The notes under the pieces were generated by a model. It searched no databases. It was not told the origin of the DNA and saw only the letters and a list, made by a program, of their open reading frames with translations. DNA of 64,000 nt from Epichloe hybrida (taxonomy: Eukaryota > Ascomycota > Sordariomycetes > Hypocreales > Clavicipitaceae): NCBI GenBank assembly GCA_019022495.1, contig JAFEKR010000008.1:496001-560000 (forward strand), written 5' to 3'. This document shows, in pieces, positions 1-10,951 of this stretch. How positions within the stretch are numbered: position 1 is the stretch's first letter; every line of letters begins with the position of its first letter. The translations under genes and the position numbers were made by a program.

Positions 1-174
1 ACGTTGTTCACCGGTCATGTCCCAACTTCTCTGCCCAGCTTCTAAATCTACACGCCGTACGGAGTACATTGTGATCAAAGCTTACGATACCTGATCACAT
101 GACTGGATATCCCCTGATGAGAAAGATGAGAATCTTGTACAATATATAGAAAGTATAGAAAGTATAAAGAGTCC
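1..174. other. Left edge, 3' flank of the transporter gene
   Basis: No coding signal is seen. The stretch lies just past the stop codon of the minus-strand transporter. It holds a short AT-rich run with repeated AGAAAGTAT near 148-167 and one copy of the dispersed motif CCGTACGGAGTAC at 55-67. Confidence 0.5.
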
Positions 175-1848
175 TCAAACGCCCCAGCCACGCTCCAACA
201 ATGCCGTCGCTTCTTCCAGGCTTAGTCCGGCTGTTTCTGGGTAAATCTTCCAGACCAGTCCGTACCCAATGCCGCAAGTACATGCATACAATGTGAACGT
301 CCACGGTGGGCTCAAAGTGTCCATCAGAGGCAGAAATGTGAGTCCAACGACGAGATTGGCGCTCCAGTTCGTGGCTGTTGCAATGCCGCTCCCAAGAGAT
401 CTTACTGACAATGGAAACAGCTCGCTCTGCATCCAGGGCACATTCCCTAAACCAATAGCATATGACGCCACGTACATCATGATGCTGATCAAGATGATGT
501 ACGCTGCTTCCTTACCACCATGTTGTAGTGGAGTGTCTAGCTGCGTGTCGTTTATAGAAAGAGATGAAAAACCAAATGCCGTGAAGAGCAGGCCTAATAT
601 CATAAATGGTATCGAAGATAACAGAACACGGCGCCTGCCAATTTTGTCAACAAGTCCCAAAGCGACAAGTGTGAACAAGAAATTGGTGACTGCTACTGTG
701 AGAGATGTCAGTGTGGGACTGTTGAATCCAATCAGCATAAAAATAGTGACTGAAAAGTACATCAGCGAATTCTGTAGATTAGATTAGCCACATCTCGATT
801 GCATGAGAATGGTTCACGGATAGTGTACATACAAAGCCGCATAGTTGCTGCAAACCTTGCAGCAGGCATGCTATAGCCAGCGCTCGTCGATTCCTGCCCT
901 CACCAACGAGGCCCCTCCATCCGTCGAGCCATTTCCACTTCGACGACTGCTGGTTCCGCAAATGTCGGGCTTCCTCCTCCTCTCGAACCTCCATCTCAAT
1001 TTCCCGGATCATTGTGCTGGCATCTTGAGTTGCCGTCACGCCTCCATTGACTCGCCGAATGATGGATTTTGCTTGGCTAGACCTGCCCATTTTGACCAGC
1101 CACCGAGGGCTTTCTGGCATAAAAGCAATGACAGCAGCTTGTAGTCCGGCAGGCATGGCGCCAATCCCGACCATCCAGCGCCAACCTGCGTCTTGGGCGC
1201 CATACGTCGAGAAAGCCCAACCGACCACATACGCAACCACCTGGCCCAGCGTGATGAACAGTACATTGGCAGTGACCAATCTGCCACGATGCGATGCAGG
1301 GGAGAGCTCTGCAATATATAGCGGTACTACAAAGCTGGCTGCCCCGACAGCTGCGCCAATGACACAGCGGCCAGCGATCATCAAGGGGACTGAAGAGCAT
1401 GCCGCCTGGATGACGGCTCCTGCTATGAACAATATGTCTGCATACAAGATGACTCTCTTTCGGCCCAGGCGATCGGCGATTGCGGACGAAAATGGCGAGA
1501 TGAGAAGAGCGAAGAGCGAAGTCGACGATGTGATTAGAGACTTGTCCATGGACGTGAGTTCTCGGTGAGATAGCGACGTGCTAATCGATACCAAGGTAGC
1601 GGAAATAACACCTGTGTCATCTTTGGCAACTTGTTAGTTAAGACTGTCCATGTTCATGATTGAGCAAACTGACATCCAAACAAGAGACCACTAATTCCGG
1701 CCGCGATTGTGAGAGCTACCACAAAAATCCCTGGGTCTGTGACAGCGCCTTTCGCAAGCCAACCATCATGTGTGTCCCCATCCGCAACATTGTCAGAGTC
1801 TTCCCCTATCTGGTGGTCCGCTATGAGCGGGGCTTGAGAGCCCTCCAT
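175..1848 (-). CDS. MFS sugar porter, myo-inositol transporter-like
   Basis: Three exons read 1848-1674, 1620-833 and 771-175 and encode 519 residues. The introns (1673-1621, 832-772) have GTCAGT/AAG and GTATGT/CAG ends, and both junctions keep frame. The first intron splits the codon in FGYDTGVIS, a hallmark of inositol porters. Family signatures visible are GRLVTANVLFITLGQVVAYV, PESPRWLVK, QQLCGFNSLMYFS and DKIGRRR. The protein is predicted to be a 12-helix plasma-membrane proton symporter bringing in myo-inositol or a related polyol. The reading frame extends upstream to 1890 only from a TTG, so ATG 1848 is taken. Substrate is inferred from family resemblance and could be another sugar. 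Confidence 0.85.
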
Positions 1849-2174
1849 TTTGACCAGATTTCGGAGAGGGCCATGGGTAATCGCGCTCAAGTTCTGCCGT
1901 GGGTAGAAGTTTAATGTCGCTGAAGCTGTGATGCTACATTCGCATATGCGCGAAAATGACTGGCCAGCCGCAGCATCCGCCCCGAGTCAGTCAGCCTACC
2001 CTGCACCCTTCCGCCAGCGCATACCTCCCACCGATCTGAAGCAATCACTCACTTATTGGCTGTGCTTTTGCTGCAAAAATGTACTTCCGACCTATCTCAG
2101 CACTCAAATTGGCCATGGTATGATTATGCACGAGTATCGCGCACACAAGAATAATCATCCTCCATTCGTTGAAT
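1849..2174. other. Intergenic, transporter promoter and PTAR1-like 3' flank
   Basis: 326 bp between the start of the transporter and the stop of the next minus-strand gene. No open frame with coding character is seen, and no regulatory motif can be assigned. Confidence 0.4.
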
Positions 2175-3161
2175 CTATAGGAAGTTGCCCCAGGCCGCCG
2201 CTCTATCTAGAGTAATTGCCTCCAAGCTCGCATCGTCTTCCACACCCAGCTTCATCTTGGTCCATACCTCTGCTACGCAGCTCTTCTTCGTCTGGATGAT
2301 GGGCATCAATGCCAAGTTCTTCAGAAAATGCCAAACCGACTCATTCCGCCATTTGAATTTTTCCACCAGAGACAACGTCTCCTCCGCCACTCCCTGTGCC
2401 TTGTCTGGAAACAACATCACCAAGTGCAGAAGAAACGACCACCCCGAGATATCTTGGTGATGAAGACGGCACCACTTGGTCACGATGGGCAGAATGCTGT
2501 CCGCTACTGAACTTGCTTGCTGAGTCGGCGATGCGCACTCCATGGCAATCACATCCCTCGCATACGTCCAGGCGTAGTAGTTTCGAGCATGCCTCTCCGC
2601 CGCAACGCAAATGACCTTTTCGAACTCGTGCAGGAGACGGACCGGGGTCTCGCCATCCCGGAGTTGGCGCAACAGCCATCGTTTGTGGTTCCATAGCACG
2701 GGTGACTTGGTATGTCGATGTAACCGGCTGCTCAGCAAGCTATTCATAAGGAAAGTTTCTCGCATGAGATCTTCCCCCCGTCTTCCACCCGAAGACGTGC
2801 CTTTTGTGAGCACTCTTTTCCGTACGTTAGCGGCAGTCAGGTGCTCTGAGTCCATAAGGAGTATAACTGCCGTTGCTCTCATGACTACGTCATCGTCAAT
2901 GCTCTTGTTGTGAAACACACCATTCAGTATTTCGCGAGCGTGTAGGAATGCTTGAACCAGTCGCAGCTTCGGTATGCCAATATATCCTGCATCTTGAAGA
3001 AGGCAGGTGTCTTGATTCAAAACGTGGCTGGTGGGGAGAATCTCTATTTCGAAGTATGTTTCCTGTGAACTGACCAGGACGGCGGATATTCGCTCAAATG
3101 ATTCTTTGGGATTCCCATTCTGCAGCGCTATTTTCACACTCGGATCCAGAGCTCTCGACAT
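2175..3161 (-). CDS. Protein prenyltransferase alpha-subunit repeat protein (PTAR1-like)
   Basis: Single exon, 328 residues. The frame is open to 3227, but ATG 3161 (MSRALDPSV) is chosen because the preceding residues look like leader sequence. PPTA-type repeats are seen around SPVLWNHKRWLLRQL, NYYAWTYARDV, DISGWSFLLHLV and ESVWHFLKN, each with the Trp-centred helix pair of farnesyl/geranylgeranyl transferase alpha subunits. In other eukaryotes PTAR1 pairs with RabGGTase beta to prenylate SNAREs and is linked to Golgi function. That role here is inferred by family only. The true FTase/GGTase alpha subunits are distinct proteins. Confidence 0.75.
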   Translation of the reverse strand: MSRALDPSVKIALQNGNPKESFERISAVLVSSQETYFEIEILPTSHVLNQDTCLLQDAGYIGIPKLRLVQAFLHAREILNGVFHNKSIDDDVVMRATAVILLMDSEHLTAANVRKRVLTKGTSSGGRRGEDLMRETFLMNSLLSSRLHRHTKSPVLWNHKRWLLRQLRDGETPVRLLHEFEKVICVAAERHARNYYAWTYARDVIAMECASPTQQASSVADSILPIVTKWCRLHHQDISGWSFLLHLVMLFPDKAQGVAEETLSLVEKFKWRNESVWHFLKNLALMPIIQTKKSCVAEVWTKMKLGVEDDASLEAITLDRAAAWGNFL

Positions 3162-3498
3162 CTGTACGTAAAATGGAGAACAAACAAGGATGTTGATGCC
3201 GTGTTCTGAAAGGAAAGAAATTTCCATCTAGGGTAGCCCAGCGTTCACAAGCGACGTAAAGTTGGGGGACGGAGCCTCCTCATTCGGCAAGTGCAACCCA
3301 CCGGAGTTTATGACATGTTGCCCACCTGGAGCTCTTATCAATGTTATTGAAGCTGGCAAGAGCAACACCGACAGCCAGGCCATGATCATTTTCCCGGCCG
3401 CAGCGCAAGACCTGGCACACAAGATCATCGTCGTCACGACATATTCGCTCGATAATTCGTAGGCCCATTCGGTTGCCTACGCCCTCTTCCCGTTCGAG
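3162..3498. promoter_or_regulatory. Divergent promoter region between PTAR1-like gene and GET1
   Basis: 337 bp separating two divergently transcribed starts (3161 minus, 3499 plus). It must hold both promoters. The short open frames seen here on both strands overlap each other and lack family features. Confidence 0.5.
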
Positions 3499-4364
3499 AT
3501 GACGAGAGTTCTCTTCATTATATTCGCCGTCGAGCTGGTGGCTCAGTTTATCAATGCTGTTGGTGCGACACAAATCAACGACCTGGTATGTCACAGTCTA
3601 CAAAATCGACACACTCGTGCTCGAGTATATTCTTTCAGTTGCTAGAAAATGTCGCTAACGTCGGAATGCAGATCTGGACGCTGATCAACTACCTCCCGAT
3701 TTCCACGTCCAAAGCTGCTGCGGAGCAGCGCACACTCCAGGCAGAATACCTCAAGATCCGTCGCGAGTTGAGCGCCACGAGCAGCCAAGATGAATTTGCG
3801 AAATGGGCCAAGTTGCGTCGACAACACGACAAAAAGCTCGAGCAGCTTGACGCAGCCAGTATGTGTCTTCCCGGTCCACGCTTTCCCTGTCATTGCCAGG
3901 AGACGAAGTGGAAGAAGAGATAAATTACAATCAGGAAAAATACTCTACTTGGGGGACACGAGCTGACATCTTGGTGATTGCCACCTACAGAGAAAGAACT
4001 CGAGGCAGCCCGATCCAATTTTGACAGATACCTGACAGCGATCCGGATGCTCGTCACTAAAGTCCCGCAATACTTTGTGCCCTTCTGGTACGGCAAGGAG
4101 CCCATGTTCTGGCTTCCGTACGGCTGGTTCCCCTATTATGCCGAATGGATCATTTCCTTTCCTCGCGCGCCGCTGGGCAGCGTCAGCGCGCCATCATGGC
4201 AACTGGCTTGCTCTGGAGTTCTCACGCTCCTTAGTGAGATCCTCGTCTTCATCGGCAAGCAACTTTTTCGACAGTCTAACACAAAGGTGCCTATTCCTGC
4301 GCAGACGGCTTCCAAAAAGGCGCCCGGATCGTCGGAGAAGCTCGACGTGAAGAAGGACCTGTAG
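3499..4364 (+). CDS. GET1: Guided entry of tail-anchored proteins factor 1 (WRB/Get1)
   Basis: Exons 3499-3585, 3672-3858 and 3991-4364 encode 215 residues. Introns start GTATGT and end GCAG/ACAG, and all phases agree. The architecture is that of Get1: an N-terminal membrane helix (VLFIIFAVELVAQFINAVG), a basic cytosolic coiled coil with the conserved QDEFAKWAKLRRQHDK segment, then two C-terminal membrane helices (near VPQYFVPFWYG...WIISFP and SWQLACSGVLTLLSEILVFIG). Get1 with Get2 forms the ER receptor that releases tail-anchored proteins from the Get3 ATPase. The Lys-rich tail (KKAPGSSEKLDVKK) is cytosolic. Length fits fungal orthologues. Confidence 0.9.
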
Positions 4365-4780
4365 ACTTGCGTGATGGACACGATGCAGTAGTTCTTTATT
4401 TATTCAAATAACGATTTGCACACAATCCAAAATGTTTGGAATGAGAGCTGACGAGTACTGCACTACGTGTTGGCCATGCATTTGTGACATGTATAAACTA
4501 CTAGTACGAAAACATGAGGAAAGAAGAAAAATGTATCTCGTTGAAAATTTGACGCAAAGTTCCTCATAGCTAAACGCTGAGACTTTGTAACACGACAGAG
4601 AATGACCCTTGGCAGAGTACTTTGGGATTGATCTAGGCAACATATTGACTCTGACGACCACGGAGAGATCGCTAAAGCTTCGAAAGTGCCAATTGAAAAA
4701 TCATGATATGATGAATGGTGGGACGGATCGCATGCACGCACGCATCGTGGGAGGTGGTTCGTCGAGAAAAAGACGGTGGT
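4365..4780. other. Intergenic, GET1 3' flank
   Basis: AT-rich 3' flank with a poly-T/AT stretch just after the GET1 stop (4392-4412), likely holding the polyadenylation signal. No coding feature is seen. Confidence 0.4.
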
Positions 4781-4990
4781 AATAAAGTCATATTGCTAGA
4801 TGGCCAATGTCTCGAATAGCATCATCTAGCAACATGACTTTATTGATTTTTATAATTTTTTCTTGCGTCATTGGTTATAGCTAATGCTTCTAATCATAAC
4901 TTAGAAGCATTAGTAATAACCAATGAGGTAAAAAAAAATTATAAAAATCAATCAAGTCATATTAGTAGATGCTATTCGAGACATTGGCCA
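4781..4990. repeat. Long foldback (MITE-like) inverted repeat
   Basis: Positions 4801-4893 and 4899-4990 are reverse complements over about 92 bases with roughly 90% identity and only a few bases of loop. The outer ends TGGCCAATGTCTCGAATAGC and GCTATTCGAGACATTGGCCA match perfectly. A second, smaller inverted repeat is nested on the left: TAAAGTCATATTGCTAGATG (4783-4802) pairs with CATCTAGCAACATGACTTTA (4822-4841), with one mismatch. The stretch is AT-rich and has no open frame. This shape fits a non-autonomous terminal-inverted-repeat element or foldback transposon. No clear target-site duplication is visible, and the right outer flank lacks the partner of the 4783-4800 segment. Confidence 0.85.
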
Positions 4991-5322
4991 CGCTGAACGC
5001 ACATGTGGTGCCTGTCCGCGGTGGAATTTCTATCGATGATGTGAGAACGGGAGAATGGGGTGAAAGAGAGAGCAGAGAGGGAAAATTTTCTGGCGGGCGT
5101 AGTTTTGATAACAAAAGACTGGAGGGCTGCCCCACATTTCTTTTCTGTGGAGATGTGTCTGCTTTGCGTCGGTGACGAGATGGTTCATCCGTGATACTCC
5201 ACGGGAATGTAAAAAAAAACATAAAGATGACGAAATATGTATAACCTTTTGGTACCTTTCCACGGCCGTTGCCATCTTTCCACGACGTGCGTTTCAAAAG
5301 CCCCAAGACCACATTGCCCGCC

Positions 5323-6480
5323 ATGGCAGTCTCTTGGGACTCGTACGTTCTCACCAACCTCTCAAGCTACACGGATAAAACACTCACTCCGCAGCTGGTC
5401 GTGAATACACCACCAAAGTCGTCCAAGAGCTAACCAAGTCTCAGCATCCGCTCTGTCCTCATATTCTTCGGCCCCATCCTCCTCCCCAAAGCCATCTCGT
5501 GGTATCGCTCCCTCCGCTCCTCCTCCCACGGCCTCCCCATCCAACCGACCCCCCCGCGCGTCCGGCTCGCCCTCGCCCTCCTCTTCCTACTCTCCTCCAT
5601 CTATCTCCTCAAGACGCTCCCTCTCTTCGCCCCCGAGAACCTCTTCCTCCGCACCCAAAGCCGCCACCAGATCCCCGTCGACGTCCTCTTCAACCGCGTC
5701 TCGGCCTTGCGCCCCGGCAACGCCCTCACACAGAGCGACCAAGCGCTGAGGACCAAGTTCGTCAACCTCGAAAGCAGACTGCTCTATCTCCAGTTCGGCC
5801 CCTACGTCCTCGCCGAGTGCCCCTTTTGCCACGCCGACGAACCAAAGAGCTACTTCTACTATGCTCTGCCCTCGATGCTCTGGCCCCATCTCGCCAACCT
5901 GATTGTCACTGCCGCCGTGACGAGCCCCTCGGTGACGGGCAAGTACGGTTCGCAATGGCGCACGTTCGCCACCATTGCCGCCTTCACCATCGCCGGGCTG
6001 GAGGCCTACATTGTCGCGTCGTTCAACTATCAAGCTAACGCGAGGGCACTGCGCCTGCCAGACGTGGACTTTTTCTACTGGTCCATGCGGAATTATCGTC
6101 TACTGGCGCTCTGCGCCTTGGACGGCGCACTAGGATGGGTCTTGTACCTGTCTTCCACGAACCGCGCCTTTGCCCAACTGCCCTCGGCGTCGGAGCGCAT
6201 CGACGAGGTCACGAGTAGATTGTCCACGGCGAGGAGTCGTCTCAGTGCCGTTGGCATCATGAGAAACACCGCCATGAGGGACGAGGAGCTGCGCAATCGG
6301 TGTCAGAACTACTGGGCCCATGAGGTCAGGCTCATGCGCGAGGTTATGGAGGAGAGGGACGTGGTCGAGGGGGTAAATGACGCTTTGAGCAATCGCATCA
6401 ACATTGATTCCATCAACAGGGAGGCGGAGACGTATACTGATGGTGTGTTGGATGCTTTTTTCGCAGAAGAAAAGAAATGA
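5323..6480 (+). CDS. Conserved fungal multi-pass membrane protein, function unknown
   Basis: The body is one long exon (5445-6480) that reads as a membrane protein. Helices are visible near IRSVLIFFGPILLPKAI, LALALLFLLSSIYLL, LWPHLANLIVTAAVT, WRTFATIAAFTIAGLEAYIV and LLALCALDGALGWVLYL. A luminal-type patch carries a CPFC pair (LAECPFCHADEPKSY), and the tail is charged and helical. The 5' end is uncertain. ATG 5323 opens a frame that runs directly into the body but is broken by one in-frame TAA at 5430-5432. Splicing GTACGT 5343 to TCTCAG 5444 (branch CTAAC at 5429-5433) removes the stop and gives 351 residues. That intron also removes 30 or so plausible codons. I do not recognise a named family. 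Confidence 0.7.
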
Positions 6481-6974
6481 TGTAAGATGAGGAGGACTGG
6501 TTCGATGGAACTAGGTCAGACCGAGAACGTGAATGGTACATACATGTTGCTGCATACATTTCGATACATGACAGGTTCAAGAGTAGTTGTACATGGCACA
6601 TACAAACGTAACAAAAGATGCTTGCCGCAGGGAGGGGGGGGGTACAGCATGTCCACAGGTACACATCACATCATCTGTCATGTGAGAACTTATATTCAGT
6701 ATTGCTCAAGATGGATGATACGAGGCACATGTTCATTAATTCTCGTTCGGAAAGAGGGAGAAAAAAAAAAATTAACATTCATCGCATCATCGGCTGATAT
6801 ATCATGATCATGCCAACGTCTACTGAAAAAGCCCCATCCAGATAAACTCCCTGTCTTCTGTGTAAAACCCTACAGTGATGTATACCAACTACGGACTACT
6901 AGGTGGGTCATTCAACTGCCATGGCGCAAAAAAAGTGTCCCATGCAAGTTCCCCAGCTATTAATGGAAAAAAAA
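6481..6974. other. Intergenic between two converging genes
   Basis: 494 bp between the stop of the membrane-protein gene (+) and the stop of the RUD3-like gene (-). It holds a G8 run (6633-6640) and A-rich runs. No coding signal is seen, so it probably represents the two 3' UTRs. Confidence 0.4.
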
Positions 6975-8875
6975 TCATGCTTTTGAAACCGTGTGCCCCG
7001 CAGCAGTGCTGCTCATGCTGCCCTTGCGAGACGACGCACTCGCTGCCCCATCAGTCGTGGTGCCCTCCTGGGCACTTCTCTCCAGGAAACTAGCCCATAG
7101 CTCGGCAATGGATTCCCTGTCCTTGGCCGGAGTGGGTTCTGAGAAGACGTCTGCGCTCAAAGACGGCGAGCTGGGTGTTCTCTGAAAGGGGCTGGTTGGC
7201 AGGCGGAGACTGCCTGTGGAGGCGCCTGGTCGGGAGAGGCCGGCTTGCTCGCGCTGCTCATCCGTCCAGTTGAGGTAGCCGGCCATGATTTGGAGGACCT
7301 GGAAGCGTTTGGCGTCGCCGCGGTCGAGGGTGAGGAAGTGGAGGAGGTGATTGGTGACGACTTGTCTGCCAGGAGGGAGAATGGGTCAGTATCTCTTGCA
7401 TGATGATATCGGAAGTTTGAGGGCATATTTGCGCGGGGGAAGAGAACATGAAAGGTGGAATGGGAACAATTGGGCCGAACGTACCTGTCGACATTGTCTT
7501 CTGGCTTCGTCTTCTTGAGATATCTCAACGCCTTGGTCAAGTGATCATTCAAAATGATGGCCTCGTGTCTCAATTTGCCGATGAGCAAGTTCTTCTCCTT
7601 GACTTCTTTCTCAAAGGGGGCCGTCCGCTCCAGTTCCTTGGCCATCACCTCCTTGGCTTCTTCAGCATCCGTGGCTCGTGCCTCGGCTTGTTGAGCCAAT
7701 GTCTTTAGCGCTTGAAGCTGCGACTCGGTCGTTTCCACCATGTCCCGCAGCTCCTTCTTTCGAGCGTCCTGGATCTCCCGCAGGGCATTTTGCAAGTTAT
7801 CCACGAGAGTCGACTGACTGTCGCGGTCTGCGGCGGCGGCCTCGTAGTGTCGCCTGAGCGTAGCCATTTGATCCTCGAGATCGCTCACTTTGTCTAAGAG
7901 GTTCTCCTTGGTGGAGCGCTCCTCCATGGCCAAGACTTCCCACTCGCCCATGGCATTCGCCGTTGTCTCCATCTCTTCCTTGAGATGCTGAACTGTCCGG
8001 GTGAGCTCTTCTTTTTCCCTGTGCCAGTTGTGCGCGGACAGGTTGTTACGACTTCGCAGGGTGGATAGCTCCCTCGTCGCATCCTGCAGCTCCTCCTTGA
8101 GTTTCTCGACATCTTCGTCCGTGGATTGCGCCGAGCCCTGGAGCTGCTCGTTTTGTGCTTCCAGCTCTTCGATGCGCTCTCTTGCTTCTTCGAGCTCTGC
8201 CTTGTCGCGTTTTAGTCTGTCGCTTAGAGATTCCTTGATCTTCTCGACCCGTTCGAGCAGGGTTTGGTACTGCTCTTCCGCATGCTCCTTGGCCGAGTTG
8301 CTCTCTTCGAGATCCGTCTTCATGCGGGAGACTTCCTGCTCGTGTAAGGTCTGGATAGATTCGAGCTGTTTCCGAAGCTGTTCCACCTCTGCCCGCAGCG
8401 CTTCTCGCTCCTTGCTCATAGCTTCCAGCTTCGCCGTCGGATCTGAATCGCGCGCACCGTCGACATCTGCCTTGACCGGCGCTACGGCGTGGCCATGGCC
8501 TCCAGAGGAATCGGTTTGCTTCATGTCTTCGGTGGGGTCCTTTGGGGAAGGGACTCGGGATCAGCGACTCAAGTCGACGCCGTGGTATTTTGCTTGCAAC
8601 ATGAATGGAACTTACAGCTGCCGACTCGTCATCATTTCCAGGGTCCTCGTTTTCGTGATTCGCGTTGCCGTTGCTCAAAGGCGCAGGATCCTTGATCTTG
8701 TTGGCATTCTTCTTCTTTTTGTTGTTCCTCTTCTTTGACGCTGCAACGACACGCACCTCTCCACAAGAGGTCCATTGATTAGAACACGATAGCCATTGAG
8801 AGACGAGCAAGTGCGCATATTGTACAAACCTGAATTGGCCATCTGCGTCGGGCCAGCAGCAGCGTTCGACGACAT
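6975..8875 (-). CDS. Golgin of the RUD3 type (GRAB/GRIP-like coiled-coil protein)
   Basis: Exons 8875-8830, 8758-8616, 8539-7485 and 7365-6975 encode 544 residues. Phases agree at all three introns, though the first acceptor (GAG) is weak. The N-terminus has a Lys/Asn-rich patch (KKRNNKKKKNANK). A continuous coiled coil runs from about residue 98 to 385. The GRAB-type segment LLIGKLRHEAIILNDHLTKALRYLKK is at about 380-406, followed by a GRIP-like block with KRFQVLQIMAGYLNW at about 425-445 and a Ser/Pro-rich tail. Yeast Rud3 and animal GMAP-210 use this segment to bind Arf1 on the cis-Golgi and tether vesicles. The role is inferred from the motif and the architecture. Confidence 0.8.
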
Positions 8876-9648
8876 GGTAGTAGCCAAGGCACGGCAGTGA
8901 AGCGGCCTGTATGTGCTTGCTGTCGAGGTTGGCCAGCTTGTGGTGGTGACGGAGCAATGTCGAGCATCGGTTGGCAATTCAACATGGGCTAGGCTAGCGG
9001 CTGATCTGTACTCTGTACGGACTACCAGTCTACCACGCGGATAAATATACCTAGGGTGGGGCGTGGCACGAGTGCAGGTTACATAGCGAACAATAGCGAG
9101 TGTGAAATGTGGGATAGCGGGTCGCGGGCACCGTGGATCCAAAATGTTGAGGACTCAAGGACTGCATCTACTAGGGCATTGAAGTAGGCTTAGTCAGGCT
9201 GGGCTTGCACTGTGGGGCAGCTCAGCATTTAATACCTCGCAGCAGCAGGTGGGCTCCTAGCTTCCCTCTTTCTCCCTTTTCATCTTACAATTAATCTTCG
9301 CTCTCGAACTACCCGAGGAAGATCCTGCATGCCGTGATCTTGCTCACCACCTTGCGCGAAGTAGAGCGTTTCGCCTTTCATAATCCCATTGCTTGCTCGA
9401 CTCTCTTTTCATCTCTTTTGAGACGAGAAGGGAACGTCTGTTATGAGTGCTGTGGGTTCGCTTATGTGCGTACATGTCTTGTTCACGTTCATGTAGTATC
9501 CCCCAGCTGACCAAACACCACCTTTTGAGTAATTATGCGATGACTTGAAAAAAAAACGATTTGTACAAAGCACTACCTTGTACGCCGTTGCCAATCAATC
9601 ATTAAGAAGAAACTGTCCACATGAGATTCCGTGCATTCATAGATCTAT
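8876..9648. other. Intergenic, RUD3-like promoter and NOP15-like 3' flank
   Basis: 773 bp without a supported gene. The left part is the promoter/5' UTR of the RUD3-like gene and the right part the 3' flank of the next minus-strand gene. A variant of the dispersed motif, TACTCTGTACGGACTAC, sits at 9009-9025. Confidence 0.4.
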
Positions 9649-10951
9649 TCAAGCCTTCACCTTCTTTCCCTTTCCCTTGACAGCCTTGCCGACCTTCCCC
9701 TTGAGAGCGGGTATAGACTCGGGTTTGGCCTCAATTTCCTTGGGTTTCGATTTCTTCGATGCCTTGATATCCTTTTCGGCAATATTTTCCTCTTCCTTGG
9801 CTGGAGCAGCCTCAATCGCCTTGACGGGCTCTTCGACGGCACTCTCGTCGGCAGCTTGAGGGGCTGGCACGGCCTTCAGATCCGGTGCCTCAAACTCGTA
9901 GCCCATGTCCTTAAACTTGGCGGCTTGCTTGGCCCGCTTACTCTTCTCCTTGGCCACCCTCGTCTTCCAAGTAGACTCACTCAGTGGCTTCTGCAGCTTC
10001 AGACCGGCCATCTTGTTCAATGGAATGACCTTGAATCGTGTGTTGGCGCCCTTGAACAGGTCCGCGTGGACCTGCTCCTTGGGAATAGTTTTGCACTTGA
10101 GGATATGCCCAAACAGCAAGTAGTTGTCCATGGTCTTGGCAACGATCTCGGCGGTGCTGGACTCCTCAAACTCAACAAAGGCGAAGTGCTTGCTCGCACC
10201 AGTTTTCTTGTTTCTCGACAGACGGATTCTTGTGACGGGACCAAATTGGGAAAGGTATTGTCTCATCTCGTGCTCGTAAAAGCCGTGAGGGATTCGGCCA
10301 ATGTAAACCACTGCAGGCTCTCCAGTAGGCTTCTTTGCGAGCTCCACGAGGTCCTTGGACACGGCTGGGGCCTTGCCTACACTTTGGCCGCGTTTGAAGG
10401 ACAAGGCCTTGTTGACGGGAGCTTCATCTTCCGAGTCGACCTCGGCCGCCAAATTCTTGACATTCTCGTTCTCTTCGCCGTCAGAATCATCCGACTCGTC
10501 GTCCACCTGCAATATATCCTCATCTCCCTCATCTCCCTCATCCCCTTCATCCTCTTTTTGTATCTCCTTCTTGCTAGTCTTCGTGGGCTTGGCGTACTTG
10601 GTCGACTTTCCAGCGGGCTTTGGTGCAGTAGTAGCGGCCGCCTGTTTCGCGGGCTTCTGCTTCTTTATTGAGACGGGAGAGGCATCCTCAGCGGCTGCGA
10701 GGCAAAGTCAGAATTTGGTTCAACATGTGTTCGGGGTATAACTGGACTCGTCGCATTCTTATGGCGCAACTCTACCTTTTCTCTTGCCCTTGAGCGCGGG
10801 CTTCTTAATAATAGCAGCCTTGGTGGCGCCATTGCTCTCCTGAGCTTCGGAAATAGCTGTTCGAGGATAATTTAGCACCGAGAAAATGAACATACATGTC
10901 GGAATCTTTCCAAGCGCACTCACTTTTTCTTTTTCTGAGTTCGGGAGCCAT
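9649..10951 (-). CDS. Nucleolar RRM protein, NOP15/NIFK-like ribosome biogenesis factor
   Basis: Exons 10951-10924, 10856-10776 and 10694-9649 encode 384 residues, all phases consistent. The first exon is only 28 nt (MAPELRKRK). A lysine-rich and then acidic N-terminal half leads to one RRM at about residues 165-240, with RNP2 VVYIGRIP and RNP1 KHFAFVEF. After the RRM comes the conserved family tail HADLFKGANTRFKVIPLNKM, then a Lys/Glu-rich low-complexity end. Yeast Nop15 binds pre-rRNA at the 3' side of ITS2 during 60S assembly, and the same job is expected here. It shares an upstream region with SMN, which is divergently transcribed. Confidence 0.88.

Noticed and set aside
4800..4810. CCAAT box at the foldback end
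   Set aside because: GGCCAATG is part of the inverted-repeat terminus and occurs in both orientations, so it is explained by the element rather than by promoter function.
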